A stretch of 5,898 nt of DNA from Candidatus Woesearchaeota archaeon (GTDB lineage Archaea; Nanobdellota; Nanobdellia; Woesearchaeales; GW2011-AR9), in contig JACRPJ010000074.1 in assembly GCA_016213985.1 (NCBI GenBank), forward strand, positions 1 to 5,898, read 5' to 3'. Below the pieces are notes generated by a model. That model searched no databases. It was not told where the DNA came from and saw only the letters and a list, made by a program, of their open reading frames with translations. Shown here piece after piece: positions 5,302-5,898 of the stretch (positions are counted from its first letter, which is position 1; the number at the start of each line of letters is the position of its first letter). A program made the position numbers and the translations under genes.

Positions 5302-5898
5302 ACCGCTTGTGTTGCCGCTACGGGTAGCAACTGTACTTGGACTAACGATACTTGGTGCCAGGGATTGGGAGCAGGAACTGACTGGTGTACCACTAGCGGC
5401 GGAGGATGGTGCGATTATGCTCCGTTCAAGCCCAAGAATTGCTGGATGTACCAGTCTGGATCTACAGAATGTAACGCCACTTCCGGATGCAATTGGAGGA
5501 CCGACTCTTATTCAACTTCTAATTGTGAAATAAACTGGAGTGCGAATTGTTGGCAGTACAATACTAATAGTTCTTGCAGTAATGCCAGTTGCTGGTGGAG
5601 AACTGATGGTTCAAACAGTTGGTGTACTAATGTGATGGATAAATGTTGGGCTTCTAGTACTTCGGCCACTTGTAGCGAACAGACTAACGCCAATGGAAAC
5701 AGCATCTGTTACTGGGATACTTGGGGAAGTTACTGTCAGCCGTTGTGCTTCAATGGAACGTACATGGCTACTTCTGCTGCCTGCCAATCGGTTCCCGGAT
5801 GCACCTGGAAAGCACAGAGTGGCTGGTGTGAAGAGCAGGGGATGGGTACCAGTTGTTCTGCTAATGCTAATGCCACGGCTTGTACTGCTACTACCGGC
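5077..5898 (+). repeat. Second block of four-Cys 'CxW' modules, running off the window
   Basis: Modules start at Cys codons 5077, 5173, 5284, 5440, 5548, 5644 and 5746, with a partial one from 5854 to the edge. All seven complete units keep C3-x-W (CEW, CKW, CTW, CNW, CWW, CYW, CTW). The one at 5284 contains the TAG codon and an insertion with two extra Cys (around TDWCTT and GGWCDY). The pattern and spacing match the block at 2858-3757, tying the two ends of the broken gene together. Confidence 0.88.
5302..5898 (+). CDS. Cys-rich repeat protein, 3' segment after an in-frame TAG, open at the right edge
   Basis: All 199 codons from 5302 to the edge are open in the same frame as the preceding segment and encode the rest of the module cut by TAG, then four complete four-Cys modules and part of another. 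There is no start codon with a ribosome binding site and no signal peptide, so it cannot be a self-standing exported protein. It either is reached by readthrough or is the dead 3' part of a nonsense-mutated gene. The C-terminus and any anchor lie beyond the window. Confidence 0.7.

Larger units (their letters stand above)
2663..5898 (+). pseudogene. Composite view: one giant Cys-rich gene interrupted by a frameshift and a TAG
   Basis: Joining the three segments gives more than 1,070 codons of one protein: N-terminal anchor, 13 four-Cys-type modules, three six-Cys modules, an Asp-rich motif, seven more modules and a partial. Restoring the frame needs one added base (or two removed) between about 4292 and 4321, and the TAG at 5299-5301 would have to be a sense codon. 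Module conservation shows no sign of decay outside these two points, so a recent inactivation, an assembly error or recoding are all possible. It is labelled as a disrupted gene for that reason, not because loss of function is shown. Confidence 0.55.

Noticed and set aside
384..5705. Antisense and other-frame open stretches of 65-102 codons
   Set aside because: They lie within the two strongly coding genes, lack ribosome binding sites and recognisable domains, and are explained by the repetitive low-stop composition of the sense strand.
2663..5898. Eukaryotic (ciliate) contamination, because the Cys repeats recall ciliate surface antigens
   Set aside because: The contiguous archaeal-type adhesin with a PGF-pre-PGF domain, the TATA box and the ribosome binding site before an intron-free gene all point to an archaeon.

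Overview
The window looks archaeal, most plausibly from a DPANN-type lineage (Woesearchaeota or Pacearchaeota-like); this is inferred from style, not proven. The signs are a secreted adhesin of N-glycosylation-rich Ig-like repeats ending in a PGF-pre-PGF domain, an archaeal TATA box (TTTAAATA), a T-rich gene end without a hairpin, and a purine-rich ribosome binding site. Every gene is on the + strand, and both are predicted to act at or outside the cell surface. No RNA genes, CRISPR arrays, transposases or metabolic genes were seen.

Positions 1-2538 hold the C-terminal 845 residues of a large surface protein that is already open at the left edge. It has four and a bit tandem Ig-like repeats (94 residues each, the last 96) arranged as an ABAB super-repeat, then another Ig-like domain, a fibronectin III-like domain, a Ser/Gly linker, a PGF-pre-PGF domain, an Ala/Pro/Thr linker and a C-terminal membrane anchor with a Lys tail.

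Positions 2539-2662 are the only intergenic stretch (124 bases). It carries an oligo-T terminator for the first gene, then one strong and one weaker TATA candidate and a GGAG ribosome binding site for the next gene.

Positions 2663-5898 are best read as one very large secreted Cys/Trp-rich gene that runs off the right edge and is broken twice. A net -1 frame change falls between about 4292 and 4321, and an in-frame TAG sits at 5299-5301. Across both breaks the same modular architecture continues: nine regular four-Cys CW...CxW modules, four divergent ones, three tandem six-Cys modules, an Asp-rich NGIDDNDDN motif, then seven more four-Cys modules and the start of another. The most striking content is this module family, which I cannot assign with confidence to a named domain, together with the question of whether the two breaks are pseudogene decay, assembly errors or recoding.

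Together the two genes look like a cell-surface locus: a membrane-anchored glycosylated Ig-repeat adhesin next to a membrane-tethered or secreted disulfide-rich repeat protein. The second gene appears to have its own promoter, so the two need not be co-transcribed.
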